A model generated the notes under the pieces. That model worked only from the letters and a program-made list of their open reading frames with translations. It did no database searches and had not been told where the DNA came from. 64,000 nucleotides of DNA from Emticicia fluvialis. GTDB lineage: Bacteria > Bacteroidota > Bacteroidia > Cytophagales > Spirosomataceae. Both the position numbers and the translations under genes were made by a program. Shown piece by piece: positions 35,433 to 45,325 of this stretch. The DNA is taken from positions 186,001 through 250,000 of the forward strand of contig NZ_JANUSD010000002.1 of assembly GCF_024793945.1 (NCBI RefSeq), in the 5' to 3' direction. Numbering within the stretch: the stretch's first letter is position 1; each line of letters opens with the position of its first letter.

Positions 35433-36839
35433 TTATTTTTCTGCAATAAGTTCTTTTATATCTCTGATAATCTTATCTGCCAGATTCGAGGCTGTAGTTT
35501 CAAATTCAGACTCAGCATAAATGCGGATAATGGGTTCAGTATTCGATTTACGCAGGTGTACCCATTCTTTTTCGAAGTTTATTTTTACGCCGTCTTCGGT
35601 ATTAATAGGATATTTTTCATAACGGGACTTAATGTTTTCAAGCACTTCGTCCACATTTATGTCCTGAGTAAGTTCAATTTTCTTTTTGGCTATATGGTAA
35701 TTAGAGTAGGTTTTTCTTAAAAAACCAATGGGCTTACCAAATTTGGCCAGATGGCTTAAAAATAAAGCGATACCTACCAGGGCATCTCTGCCATAGTGTA
35801 ACTCAGGGAAAATAATCCCGCCATTGCCTTCGCCACCTATTATTGCGCCTGTTTCTTTCATTTTGGCAACCACGTTTACTTCTCCCACTGCGGCAGAGGC
35901 ATAAGCGCCGCCTGCTTTAAGGGTTACATCTTTTAATGCAAGTGAAGACGACAGGTTTGAAACAGTATTTAAGCTATTACTGGCTTTGTTGGCAGCCAGA
36001 ACGTAGTCTGCTACTGCCACCAGTGTGTATTCTTCTCCAAAGGGCTCGCCATCTTCACAAATAAAGGCCAGGCGGTCAACATCAGGGTCTACAACAATGC
36101 CTAAATCATAGTTGCCTTTTCTGGTTTCAGCAGAGATTTCTCTCAGGTTTTCAGGTAGAGGCTCAGGGTTGTGTGCAAACAAACCCGTTGGCTCACAATT
36201 GATTAACTTTATTTTTGTTACACCCAGCGCTTCAAGCAGTTGGGGTACAACAGTGCCCCCGGTTGAGTTAACCGCATCTACAGTGATACTGAAATCGGCG
36301 TTTGCTATGGCTTCTTTGTCAACCAGTGGCAGGGCCAGAATCAACTCAATATGCTTTTTTACGTAAGAATCATCAAAGGTTATTTTACCCAGGTGTTTTA
36401 CATCTGCAAAATCAAAATCCTCGGCATCTACAATGGCAAGCAGTTCGGCGCCGTCGCCGGCCGAAATAAATTCTCCTTTTTCATTGAGTAGTTTAAGTGC
36501 ATTCCACTGAATCGGGTTATGGCTGGCGGTAAGTATAATGCCTCCCAGCGCCTGCTCAATAGGAACCGCAATTTCAACAGTAGGTGTAGTTGAAAGGCCC
36601 AAATCAACTACATGAAAACCCATGCCAACCAATGTTGAGCTGACCAGATCTGAAACCATTTTACCTGACAGTCGGGCGTCGCGGCCTAAAACAATTTTAG
36701 GTTCAGCACCCGGGTTCTTCTTTTTAAGCCAGGTACCGTATGCGGCAGCAAACTTTACAATGTCAAGGGGGGTTAAGGCATCACCACTTTTACCGCCGAT
36801 AGTTCCACGGATGCCGGAAATAGATTTAATGAGCGTCAC
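35433..36839 (-). CDS. glmM: Phosphoglucosamine mutase
   Basis: The 468-residue protein starts with GTG at 36839 (MTLIKSISGIRGTIGG, the usual Bacteroidota N-terminus; no in-frame ATG lies upstream before a stop). It has the phosphoserine loop TASHNP with Ser106, the metal loop VDPDVDRLA, the sugar-binding EEYT-type loop and a C-terminal phosphate-binding domain (RKSNTEPIIRIYAE). It converts glucosamine-6-phosphate to glucosamine-1-phosphate for cell-wall and lipopolysaccharide precursors. Some homologues also act as phosphomannomutase. A TATCTTTG box is found upstream on the minus strand at 36925-36932. Confidence 0.93.
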   Translation of the reverse strand: MTLIKSISGIRGTIGGKSGDALTPLDIVKFAAAYGTWLKKKNPGAEPKIVLGRDARLSGKMVSDLVSSTLVGMGFHVVDLGLSTTPTVEIAVPIEQALGGIILTASHNPIQWNALKLLNEKGEFISAGDGAELLAIVDAEDFDFADVKHLGKITFDDSYVKKHIELILALPLVDKEAIANADFSITVDAVNSTGGTVVPQLLEALGVTKIKLINCEPTGLFAHNPEPLPENLREISAETRKGNYDLGIVVDPDVDRLAFICEDGEPFGEEYTLVAVADYVLAANKASNSLNTVSNLSSSLALKDVTLKAGGAYASAAVGEVNVVAKMKETGAIIGGEGNGGIIFPELHYGRDALVGIALFLSHLAKFGKPIGFLRKTYSNYHIAKKKIELTQDINVDEVLENIKSRYEKYPINTEDGVKINFEKEWVHLRKSNTEPIIRIYAESEFETTASNLADKIIRDIKELIAEK

Positions 36840-36996
36840 TTTAATTGAGATTTGGGATTTTTCTTAATTAGGTATAAACACAAAAGATAAAACAAAAAAC
36901 AATCCATAGTTGTCTTAATATCGGCAAAGATATAAAAAAACTAATGCTTTTGTATCTGGTTTTGCTTACAAGAGATAAAATAATCAATCGGTGGCT

Positions 36997-37836
36997 TTAA
37001 ATACGCCTGATATTTACGTTTGCATCCAGGTGTGATTTGGCGTTTCCTCTAAAACCGCCGGTAATTGGATTTATGAGTTCAGGCTGGGCAGATGAGGCCA
37101 GTGTAATGTAATGGTCGTCTATTATTTTTCCTTCGGTGGGGTCAAAACCTCTCCAGCCTGCACCCGGAAGATACACCTCTACCCACGCATGTAGTTCATG
37201 TTGCTGTAGTTGGCTGCCATAGCAATATCCACTGGCAAAGCGGGCAGCAATACCTAAAGATTTGCAGCAGGCTATCATCAGTACGGCGTAGTCACGGCAG
37301 GTGCCTTTTCGGTTAAGCAGGGTTTTTTCGGCAGGGTTTGCCGGTCCTTGAATGCGTTTCTCGTATACAAAACTGGTTTTTATGTACTTTGATATTCTCG
37401 TCAGAAAGTCAGTGGTTTTCCAGTTGGCTTCTGCTGCAATTTGCCTCGAAAACTGATGTATAAGCGTTGTAACGCCACTCATGTTCAGGTAAGGGTGTAA
37501 CAGAGACCCTTCTTTTTCGGGATAATGAAAGGGGAGTTTTTCTGCACTGAAAGGAAAATAAAGAAAATGAAAAGGGTTAGTTGGCGCAGAATCAATTTCA
37601 AATGATGCCTTAAAGGTGAGTTCTTCACAAGAAGAATTGATGTAGGCAATGTATTGCGCATTGCCTTCCACATCAATATTCTTATATAAGATATTTGCTA
37701 CGGGATTAATTATAAGTTCAAAACTGCTTACCTCCTGATGAGGAGACGTCTTTGGCGACAAATAAATATAATGGGGCGTCAGAAAAACAGGTTGCGAATA
37801 TTTATAATGTAAGGTATGTTCAACGCTTAAAATCAT
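36997..37836 (-). CDS. Transglutaminase-like cysteine protease family protein
   Basis: The 279-residue cytoplasmic protein has the N-terminal beta domain found in bacterial transglutaminase-like proteins (1-105), then the catalytic core with Cys180 (RKGTCRDYAVLM), His216 (ELHAWVEVYL) and Asp232 (FDPTEG). This subfamily is the usual companion of alpha-E, permuted ATP-grasp and Anbu proteins; here it lies 1.6 kb from anbu, beyond glmM, on the opposite strand. It is expected to hydrolyse or form amide bonds of an unknown peptide. Confidence 0.92.
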   Translation of the reverse strand: MILSVEHTLHYKYSQPVFLTPHYIYLSPKTSPHQEVSSFELIINPVANILYKNIDVEGNAQYIAYINSSCEELTFKASFEIDSAPTNPFHFLYFPFSAEKLPFHYPEKEGSLLHPYLNMSGVTTLIHQFSRQIAAEANWKTTDFLTRISKYIKTSFVYEKRIQGPANPAEKTLLNRKGTCRDYAVLMIACCKSLGIAARFASGYCYGSQLQQHELHAWVEVYLPGAGWRGFDPTEGKIIDDHYITLASSAQPELINPITGGFRGNAKSHLDANVNIRRI

Positions 37837-37880
37837 AAATTGTTTGTTAAGTACATGTACCTATTGGTCTGAACAATTAT

Positions 37881-39065
37881 TTATTCTTCATCAGTTCCGC
37901 TCATTCCTGATAAAAAATGTCCGTTGCTGATTACGACCTGATGAGAAAAATCAAGGTTTCCAACCGGCAAAATTTCTATGTTGCCTTCTTGTAAACCTCC
38001 TAATTTAACAGGTATTTTTCTGAAAACTGCCTCTTTGTCGTTTTGTTTTTCGAGAATCATAATAAAATTACCATCGGGCTCTCTTAACACGGCACTTTCA
38101 GGTAATGTTCTGGCATTTCTGGTGCCGGTTAATACCCTGGCGTTAATAAACATGCCCGGTATAAGCCTTTGCTCCTGTTGTTCATTGTTCAGGTGCACAT
38201 GCACATTTATTGCTTTTGAGTCTGTTTCAAAGGTCTGGCCTACCAAAAAAACGGTTCCTTCAACTTTATCGCCCAGTCGCGTGTCATCAATCAATACTTT
38301 TTGCCCTTTCTGTATCTTAAAAGCATCTTTTTCAAGAATTTTCAGTTCAACGTGCAAATGTTCTTTGCTGATAATCTCAAACAGTACATCATTCGGGGCT
38401 ACAGATTTGCCGGTATTGATATTTGTGGCTTTAATGTATCCGCTAATAGGGGCAATAATATTTAATGTTGCAGATATATCGCCTTTTTTAAGTGCAGCAA
38501 TATTAGTGCCTAATACCCGAAGCTTGGCCTCAAGCGATTTCACAAGTGCCTGGTTACCTTTAAAGTCTGACTCTGCCTGCTGCAATTTCTTTTTTACGCC
38601 AATGTCTTCAGCATTCAGGCTTTGCTGGCGCTCCAGTTCTTTTTCAAGAAAACCGGTATGAGCTGCTGCCTGAAAGTAATCCTGTTGCATCTGAATAAAC
38701 TCAATAGATTCAATTGTAGCCAGTACAGTACCCTTGGTAACAAATCTGCCTGGAAGCGCATTATTAGAAGAGATATTTTTTACAAATCCATTAATGGGCA
38801 GGCTGATAGAGGCCATGTTTTCTGGTGGCACATCGGCCACCCCATTGGCTTTAATTTCTTCATTCAGAGGCATCTCTTTAAAGTTCCCCATACCCAAATG
38901 CAGGTTTTTGAATTGTTCAGCCGATACCCTTATAAGCCCGGTGGGGGCATTGGTTTGTGCCGAATCGGCAGTAGAGGTATTTGCCTTTTTATTTGCATCA
39001 GTGTTCTTTGTGCAGGCCTGCAGGCATGCAAGGCCTATCAGTGACAGAAAAAAATATGTTTTCAT
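37881..39065 (-). CDS. RND efflux periplasmic adaptor (CusB/CzcB type), lipoprotein
   Basis: The 394-residue protein starts with a lipoprotein signal (MKTYFFLSLIGLACLQAC, lipid-modified Cys18). Barrel-sandwich, helical hairpin (about 130-185, coiled coil) and beta-barrel domains follow, as in membrane-fusion proteins. It links the inner-membrane CusA-like pump to the TolC-like channel. It is the last gene of a leftward operon, 12 bases after the channel gene. No C-terminal metal-chaperone domain is present. Confidence 0.9.
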   Translation of the reverse strand: MKTYFFLSLIGLACLQACTKNTDANKKANTSTADSAQTNAPTGLIRVSAEQFKNLHLGMGNFKEMPLNEEIKANGVADVPPENMASISLPINGFVKNISSNNALPGRFVTKGTVLATIESIEFIQMQQDYFQAAAHTGFLEKELERQQSLNAEDIGVKKKLQQAESDFKGNQALVKSLEAKLRVLGTNIAALKKGDISATLNIIAPISGYIKATNINTGKSVAPNDVLFEIISKEHLHVELKILEKDAFKIQKGQKVLIDDTRLGDKVEGTVFLVGQTFETDSKAINVHVHLNNEQQEQRLIPGMFINARVLTGTRNARTLPESAVLREPDGNFIMILEKQNDKEAVFRKIPVKLGGLQEGNIEILPVGNLDFSHQVVISNGHFLSGMSGTDEE

Positions 39066-39077
39066 TGTATGTGCCGT

Positions 39078-40289
39078 TTAGTCTATACCCAGTAGTGTTT
39101 CTATCTGAATGATAGTGTGATTAAAATTTAGAACTGTTAGAAGGTAGTCGTCTTTAATTTGCCATGCCTGCTGATTGTTTTGCACCAGCTCAACATAATC
39201 AATTTCTCCGCTCTGATAGCTTCTCATGGCATTTTTCATGAGCACGTTGGCCTGTGGTAAAGCGTATTTTTCATAATAAGCAAGCGAACTGCGGTGTTTC
39301 TCATAATTGAGCCTTAAAACATGAAGCTGGCCTGTTATCTGGTTTTCGGCCTGCCGCAGATGCGATTCCGCTATTTTTTCGTTCACCTGTGCCGCTTCTA
39401 TTCTTGCTTTCTGCGCTTTGGTGAAAATCGGTATGCCGATACCGCCGGACACCACCATCTGGTTAAGCTGATGCTCAATACTCTGATTGATGATTCCCAA
39501 ACGAAAGTCAGGTTTTAATCGCTGTTTTTCAAGGTTAGTCTGCATTTTGCTTACCTCGGTTTGTTGTTCCACAACTGCCAATAGAGGGTTACTCAAGCTG
39601 TTGAAAGACCGGCTGATTACGGTGGTATCTCTCTTCAGAGGCAAAGAAAAATCAAGCGAAAAATCATCCTTGTTGTTCAATACTATTTTAAAAGCCTGAT
39701 AAGCAGCCGATTCGTCTTTGTCTAGTATCCTTAGCCGGTTATTGATGTCTTGTAGCCTTACCTCTGCGCTTATTTTTTCAAGGGCATTGCTTTCGCCGGC
39801 TTTATACCGGGCCTGGGCCATTTGCATGGCGCTACGGTATACGCTATCCTGCTGGGTAAGCGCCTGTCTTAATTGCTGATAATAATACAACTGATAGTAT
39901 AGCTGTTTCAGAGAACCTACAATTTCAGATTTGCGCAGAATCTGGTTTTTCTGGCTGGCAACTACATGGCTTTGCTGCAAATCTGCCTGTGCCTGATACA
40001 ATTTCGGATGTGCAAATTGTTGCACCAGGCCCAAGGTGTAGTCGTTGGTATAAGGTGTTTGTGTTCTACCCAGCTGCACATCTATATTGGTTTTAGGTAG
40101 TTCTCTGGCTGTTTTAACCAGCAATTGTTGGCCTTCGGTTTCAAGACTGCTTATTTTAAGCAGGTAATTGTTTTTGGCGGCTATATCAATACTTTGTTGC
40201 AATGATAGCGCTTGCCCTCTGGCGGCTTGTAAAAAAGCCAGCACCACACAAAGTATAAGGCCTGAATGTTTCAGTGTTTGCGTTTTCAT
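39078..40289 (-). CDS. TolC-family outer-membrane channel of a metal efflux system
   Basis: The 403-residue protein has a signal peptide (about 1-25, ARGQA) and long amphipathic helices characteristic of outer-membrane efflux proteins, with the repeat motifs LSLQQSIDIAAKNNY and YKAGESNALEKISAEV. It forms the exit duct of the RND system. The start overlaps the pump gene stop by four bases, so they are translationally coupled. At about 400 residues it is at the short end of the family, as in other Bacteroidota CusC/CzcC proteins. Confidence 0.9.
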   Translation of the reverse strand: MKTQTLKHSGLILCVVLAFLQAARGQALSLQQSIDIAAKNNYLLKISSLETEGQQLLVKTARELPKTNIDVQLGRTQTPYTNDYTLGLVQQFAHPKLYQAQADLQQSHVVASQKNQILRKSEIVGSLKQLYYQLYYYQQLRQALTQQDSVYRSAMQMAQARYKAGESNALEKISAEVRLQDINNRLRILDKDESAAYQAFKIVLNNKDDFSLDFSLPLKRDTTVISRSFNSLSNPLLAVVEQQTEVSKMQTNLEKQRLKPDFRLGIINQSIEHQLNQMVVSGGIGIPIFTKAQKARIEAAQVNEKIAESHLRQAENQITGQLHVLRLNYEKHRSSLAYYEKYALPQANVLMKNAMRSYQSGEIDYVELVQNNQQAWQIKDDYLLTVLNFNHTIIQIETLLGID

Positions 40290-43200
40290 TGAACTTTCTT
40301 TTTTGAAAATAAGGTATAAATAACGGGTAGTACCACAAGTGTAAGAAGGGTTGCCGAAATAAGGCCACCTATAACCACTGTAGCCAGGGGTTTTTGAACC
40401 TCTGCTCCGGCCGAATGCGAAATGGCCATTGGTAAAAAGCCCAGCGATGCAACAGAGGCTGTCATGATTACCGGACGGAACCTGTCTCTGACACCCTGAA
40501 AAGTTCTCTGATAGATGTCATCTATTCCTTCAATTTCCAGATGATTCAGGTGGCTCAGCAATACAATGCCGTTAAGAACAGCCACCCCAAACAGTGCAAT
40601 AAAACCAACCCCGGCCGATATACTGAAGGGCATATCGCGCACCCATAATGCTACTATGCCTCCAATGGCAGAAAGCGGAATAGCGGTGAAAATCATCGAG
40701 GCTTCTCTGAAAGATCTGAAAGTAAAATACAGCAGCATAAATATCAGCAACAAGGCTACAGGTACGGCTATACTCAGGCGGTCTTTTGCTTTTTGGAGGT
40801 TTTCAAAAGCACCACCATAAACGTAGTAATAACCAGCCGGTAGCTTCACCTGTGCATCAAGTTTCTGGCGGATTTCGTTAACCAGGCTTTCTACATCCCG
40901 GTTTTGCGGGCTTATACCAATGGTTATGCGGCGTCTGGTGTTTTCATGTGATATTTGCGCCGGAGCCGAAATATACGAGATTTCGGCCACCTCTTCAAAG
41001 TTAACGTAAGAGCCATTGGGCAGTTTTACATACAATGCTTTTACGCCGTCAATATCATTTCTGTAGGTAGAGTCAAGCCTCAGAACCATATCAAACCTTT
41101 TTTCATCTTCAAACACCGTTCCGGCTTTTTCTCCGGCAAAAGCAGTTTTAAGAACCAGGTTCAGGTCTTCAATATTCAATCCGTATTGAGCCAGTTTTTC
41201 TCTTTTATATACTACTGATATCTGTGGTAAACCCACCAGACGTTCAATTTTTATGCTTGCCACGCCGTCAATTTTTTCAATTACTGCGGCACAGGCACTA
41301 GCACGCTCAGCCAGTTTTTCAAGGTCGTTTCCGAATATCTTTACCACTATTTCAGAACGTGAGCCGGCAATCATTTCGTTAAAGCGCATCTGAATAGGCT
41401 GGGTAAACTCCAGGCTCATGCCCGGTACCTCGCGGGTAATTACATCGGCCATTTTTTCAAATATTTCTTCTTTGGTTTTGGCTGATACCCATTCTGATTT
41501 GTCTTTCATCGATATCATCAGGTCTGACATCTCAACAGGCATTGGGTCTGTTGGTACTTCTGATGCACCTATACGGCCAACAATTTGCTGTATTTCAGGG
41601 AAATGCTTCTTCAATGCTTTTTGAGCCCTGGTGGTGGCGTCTACAGTTGCAGAAAGTGATGTGCCGGGCGGAGTCTGAAAATCAATAGCTATATCTCCTT
41701 CCTCAAGTGTGGGTATAAATTCTCCCCCGAGTGTTGAGAAAATCCAGATACTAAAGCCAAATAGCCCGAATGCAATGCCTATTACCAGTTTTTTTCTCTG
41801 TAAAGCCCATTTGAACAAGGGCTGGTAAGCATTGAAAACTGAATTAACGATGGTGTCTGAAATTTTGAAGTGTTTGTTGCCTTCATTTTTAAGAAGCAAT
41901 GCCGAAACTGCCGGTACGTAGGTAAGTGAAAGCACCAGTGCCGACACAATGGCAAGGCTCACTGTAATAGCCATTGGTTTAAACATTTTGCCTTCAACAC
42001 CAGACAAGGTAAGCAGCGGCAGGTAAACAGTGAGGATGATGATAACTCCGAAGATGGCCGAATTAAGGATTTTTGAAGTTGCCTTAAATACCAGATTATC
42101 CATTTCCGGCTGATTCAGTTTTGTTTTCTGAGGTACCATACTCCGGTCTTGCAGGTAATGCAGTATGCCTTCCACCACAATTATTGACCCGTCAATTATC
42201 AGCCCGAAGTCAATAGCGCCCAGGCTCATCAGATTGGCAGAAATGCCGAAGGTGTTCATGAGGCTCAGCGTTACAAGCATTGATAGCGGTATAACAGAGG
42301 CCACCAGCAAGCCTGCTCTGATACTACCCATAAGCAGCACCAGCACAAATACCACAATAAGCCCCCCTTCAATAAGATTGGTTTCTACTGTATGTATGGC
42401 CTTGTCAATCAGTTTGGTACGGTCTATAAATGCATTAATCACCAGGCCTTCCGGCAAAGTTTTCTGAATACGGGCTATCCGCTCTTTTACACCCTTAATG
42501 GTTTTTTCAGAGTCGGCACCTTTCAGCATCAGCACTACTGCACCAACTGTTTCTCCTTTTCCGTTCTGGGTCATGGCGCCAAAGCGGTTGGCATGGCCAA
42601 ATTGTACGGTGGCTACCTCCTTTACCAGCAATGGCACATTGCCTGCTGTTTTTATCACAATGTTTTCTATATCGCTCAGGGTTTTGGTGGTTCCTTCACC
42701 TCTGATAAAATACGCCTGGTTGTTTTTTTCTATATAGCTGCCGCCAGTGTTGGCATTGTTCCTGCTCAGGGCGTCAAACAATTCAGAAAGGCTGGTGTTA
42801 TTGGCACGGAGGCGCTCTGGGTTTGCGCTTATTTCATATTGTTTGACGTATCCGCCAAAACTGCTGATTTCTATAACTCCTTTTACACCTGCTAACTGCC
42901 GTTTTACTATCCAGTCCTGAATAGTCCGTAAGTCTGTCAGCGAATAGCGCTCTTCGTATCCTTTAAGGGGTACAATGGTGTACTGGTAAATTTCGCCAAG
43001 GCCTGTGGTTATCGGAGCAAGCTCGGGCTTGCCAAATTGCGTTGGTATTTTGTCTTCAGTGGCTTTTAGCTGCTCGGCAACCAGTTGCCTGGCTTGCAGC
43101 ATGTGTATTGATTCGTCGAACACGATGGTAATAACCGAAAGCCCAAGGCGCGATGTAGACCGAATTTCTTCTACTCCCTGCAGGTTGGCCATTTGTTGCT

Positions 43201-43408
43201 CAATTGGTGAAGTAATGTATTGCTCCACTTCCTGTGCTGCCAGGGTAGGGGTTTGAGATAAAATTACCACCTGATTATTGGTAACATCAGGTATGGCATC
43301 TATGGGCAATTGGGTGAGGGAGTATCCGCCCCAGCCAATCAGACCCAATACCATCATACCGATGATAATTTTATTTTTGATACTAAATTTTATGATGGCA
43401 TCAAACAT
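40286..43408 (-). CDS. Heavy-metal efflux RND pump (CusA/CzcA type)
   Basis: The 1040-residue inner-membrane pump has twelve spans in two repeats and two large periplasmic loops. Membrane span 4 carries the heavy-metal RND signature with Asp400, Asp406 and Glu413 (AIDFGLIIDGSIIVVEG), the proton-relay residues of CzcA. It expels metal cations from periplasm or cytoplasm using the proton gradient. Whether it handles Cu/Ag or Zn/Co/Cd is not settled by what I can see. It forms an operon with the adaptor and channel genes and the small His-rich gene upstream. Confidence 0.95.
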   Translation of the reverse strand: MFDAIIKFSIKNKIIIGMMVLGLIGWGGYSLTQLPIDAIPDVTNNQVVILSQTPTLAAQEVEQYITSPIEQQMANLQGVEEIRSTSRLGLSVITIVFDESIHMLQARQLVAEQLKATEDKIPTQFGKPELAPITTGLGEIYQYTIVPLKGYEERYSLTDLRTIQDWIVKRQLAGVKGVIEISSFGGYVKQYEISANPERLRANNTSLSELFDALSRNNANTGGSYIEKNNQAYFIRGEGTTKTLSDIENIVIKTAGNVPLLVKEVATVQFGHANRFGAMTQNGKGETVGAVVLMLKGADSEKTIKGVKERIARIQKTLPEGLVINAFIDRTKLIDKAIHTVETNLIEGGLIVVFVLVLLMGSIRAGLLVASVIPLSMLVTLSLMNTFGISANLMSLGAIDFGLIIDGSIIVVEGILHYLQDRSMVPQKTKLNQPEMDNLVFKATSKILNSAIFGVIIILTVYLPLLTLSGVEGKMFKPMAITVSLAIVSALVLSLTYVPAVSALLLKNEGNKHFKISDTIVNSVFNAYQPLFKWALQRKKLVIGIAFGLFGFSIWIFSTLGGEFIPTLEEGDIAIDFQTPPGTSLSATVDATTRAQKALKKHFPEIQQIVGRIGASEVPTDPMPVEMSDLMISMKDKSEWVSAKTKEEIFEKMADVITREVPGMSLEFTQPIQMRFNEMIAGSRSEIVVKIFGNDLEKLAERASACAAVIEKIDGVASIKIERLVGLPQISVVYKREKLAQYGLNIEDLNLVLKTAFAGEKAGTVFEDEKRFDMVLRLDSTYRNDIDGVKALYVKLPNGSYVNFEEVAEISYISAPAQISHENTRRRITIGISPQNRDVESLVNEIRQKLDAQVKLPAGYYYVYGGAFENLQKAKDRLSIAVPVALLLIFMLLYFTFRSFREASMIFTAIPLSAIGGIVALWVRDMPFSISAGVGFIALFGVAVLNGIVLLSHLNHLEIEGIDDIYQRTFQGVRDRFRPVIMTASVASLGFLPMAISHSAGAEVQKPLATVVIGGLISATLLTLVVLPVIYTLFSKKKVQ

Positions 43409-43518
43409 GATGTTAATGAGAAAATGTGAGGTAGTATATAAAATATTGATATAACAGAATAAGCCTAGCGGAATCAGTGCATCACTGACCCGGATAGCCG
43501 TTTAAATGAGAGAGAGGA

Positions 43519-43956
43519 TTAGGCCCTGGGAGGGTTGAGTAAGTTTAACTCGACAGAAAAGAAGTAATGATTAAGCCAGTTGAAATGGTCTTCTTTACTG
43601 ATAAATGAGAGTACTGCCGTACCGCTAAAGGATAATAGCGACGGTAAAAGATACATATAGCTTACACCGTTAATATCAAAAGAGGGTAAGCTCGGATGTT
43701 TTGTTTTGGCGTGTTCTGAGTTGGCTGAGTAATGCATAACAAGAAAAACCCAGAGATTAAAGTCTTTGGGTGCATCTCTTTTATGCTGGTAGTAGTGTGT
43801 TACAAGTTCTGAAAGCTTAATTGACTGGCTCCAGTTTACTTTCGGAACAAGGCTACCCAATGAGATGGTAATAAACAGTATGACAGCAATGAAACGCCGC
43901 AAATATTTATAGATGTTTTGTACAAATATAATAGTATATCTATACAATTGGTTCAT
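43519..43956 (-). CDS. Small exported His-containing protein preceding the metal efflux operon
   Basis: From the ATG at 43956 the product has 145 residues. An alternative TTG at 43902 gives MRRFIAVILFITISLGSL, a tidier signal peptide, and a TATATTTG promoter box at 43923-43930 (minus strand) would favour that shorter form. The mature part is rich in His and acidic residues (YYQHKRDAPKD, HYSANSEHAKTKHPSLP). Similar small proteins often precede Czc/Cus operons in Bacteroidota and may bind metal in the periplasm. The gap to the pump gene is 110 bases and includes a TCAGTG/CACTGA hairpin. Confidence 0.75.
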   Translation of the reverse strand: MNQLYRYTIIFVQNIYKYLRRFIAVILFITISLGSLVPKVNWSQSIKLSELVTHYYQHKRDAPKDFNLWVFLVMHYSANSEHAKTKHPSLPSFDINGVSYMYLLPSLLSFSGTAVLSFISKEDHFNWLNHYFFSVELNLLNPPRA

Positions 43957-44022
43957 TAAAATAGACAAATGCGGCGTTTTGGCAGATTTTTTCAGTAATT
44001 CATAATCATTATAAATAATTAT

Positions 44023-45015
44023 TTATTTTAGGGTCTGTTTTTCTACGCCTTCGTTGGTTATTACAATCGGTTTTATAAGGCCTTTTTCATCAAAAAACAT
44101 TTGGTCAATGCAGGTTACCCTTGAATTACCATCGGTTTCAGTTAATGGCCTGCGGTGGTAAACTATGTACCAGTCTTTGCTGCCTTCAGCATGGATGACC
44201 GAATGATGACCCGCACCTGTGGCTATGGCAGGGTTTTGTTGTAGTATTTTACCTATGCGCTTAAATGGCCCGAAGGGGGTATCGGCAATGGCATAGGCAA
44301 CACTGTAGTTGGGGCCTGTCCAGCCGCCTTCCGACCACATAAAGTAATATTTGCCATCTTTTTTAAACATAAATGGTCCTTCAACATAGTTTTCCGGGGT
44401 AATCTCTTTAAATATACTTCCGTCTTCATAAGGTATAAAACCCGTAAAATCTTTTTTCAGATGAGCAATGTTGCAGTGTCTCCAGCCGCCATAAATAAGG
44501 TAGTATTCGTCATTGTCTTTAAATACAAACTGGTCGATAGGTTGGGCTCCATTATGAAATTTGTCTATCAGTGGTTTGCCCAGGTAATCTCTGAATGGCC
44601 CTTCGGGTTTATAGGCAACAGCTATGCCTATGCCACCCAATTCTTTGTCGCTCTGAATATCATTGGCACCAAAGAAGAGATAATACTTTTTATCTTTTTC
44701 AATAATAGATGGCGCCCACATGGCACGTTTTGCCCATTTTATAGATGCGGTGTCTAATATGCGTTCATGTTTGGTCCAGGTTACAAGATCCGGAGAAGAA
44801 AAGGCATCAAAAAATACCTGTTTGCCGTAAGGAGCCGAATAGGTGGGGTATATCCAATACTTTTTGCCGAAAATGGTACCTTCGGGGTCGGCGTACCATC
44901 CTTGAAAAACGGGGTTTCCGGCTGTTTTTTTATTTTGAGCAAAGATACAACTAACAGCCAAGGCTATTAGCAGTGTGGTTAACAGAAAACGAACCGGGCT
45001 TTTTAGCTTTAACAT
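44023..45015 (-). CDS. Glycoside hydrolase family 43 protein, exported
   Basis: The ATG at 45015 gives 330 residues with a signal peptide or lipoprotein signal (MLKLKSPVRFLLTTLLIALA, then VSCIFAQ); the upstream extension would need a non-ATG start. The five-bladed propeller shows the three acidic residues of GH43: Asp43 (FQGWYADPEG), Asp161 (QPIDQFVFKD) and Glu212 (NYVEGPFMFKK). It should cleave arabinofuranosyl, xylosyl or galactosyl linkages of plant polysaccharides in the periplasm. No SusC/SusD pair is near, so it is not part of a classical utilisation locus here. Confidence 0.9.
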   Translation of the reverse strand: MLKLKSPVRFLLTTLLIALAVSCIFAQNKKTAGNPVFQGWYADPEGTIFGKKYWIYPTYSAPYGKQVFFDAFSSPDLVTWTKHERILDTASIKWAKRAMWAPSIIEKDKKYYLFFGANDIQSDKELGGIGIAVAYKPEGPFRDYLGKPLIDKFHNGAQPIDQFVFKDNDEYYLIYGGWRHCNIAHLKKDFTGFIPYEDGSIFKEITPENYVEGPFMFKKDGKYYFMWSEGGWTGPNYSVAYAIADTPFGPFKRIGKILQQNPAIATGAGHHSVIHAEGSKDWYIVYHRRPLTETDGNSRVTCIDQMFFDEKGLIKPIVITNEGVEKQTLK

Positions 45016-45325
45016 AGGTTTTGATAGAAAATAAGGTTGAAATTTTTTGAGTTGTAAATATAAGCCACAAATGTTTATTTTCTGAAGGAACAACCAATTA
45101 AGCCAGGTAGTCGTCATGGCTTTTAAACGATGTAACATCGGTATTTAAGGTAATGAAGTTAAATAGGACAGCAGAACCAGGTTTTAATTGAAGCCCTGTT
45201 TTAAAAAAATGCATTCGTTAAAGGCAATGCCCTTCAATAAAAGTTGATATATTTGTATAAGATTATCTTCAATTACCCCGTTGTTACTAAAATCCAGAAG
45301 CATTCTGTCTATTTAAATTAGCATC
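45016..45325. other. Divergent gap between GH43 and sugar dehydrogenase genes
   Basis: The 310-base stretch must hold divergent promoters. On the minus strand TTG (complement of 45095-45097), 19 bases and AACATTTG (complement of 45068-45075) approximate a promoter for the GH43 gene. No coding frame or strong repeat is seen. Confidence 0.4.

Noticed and set aside
37838..37878. GTACATGTAC palindrome inside an AATTGTT/AACAATT inverted repeat between the adaptor and transglutaminase genes
   Set aside because: Short AT-rich symmetry expected by chance in a 44-base gap; no T-run and no clear promoter overlap.
37978..38661. 227-codon plus-strand frame opposite the efflux adaptor
   Set aside because: Antisense shadow of a gene with clear membrane-fusion-protein domains and operon context.
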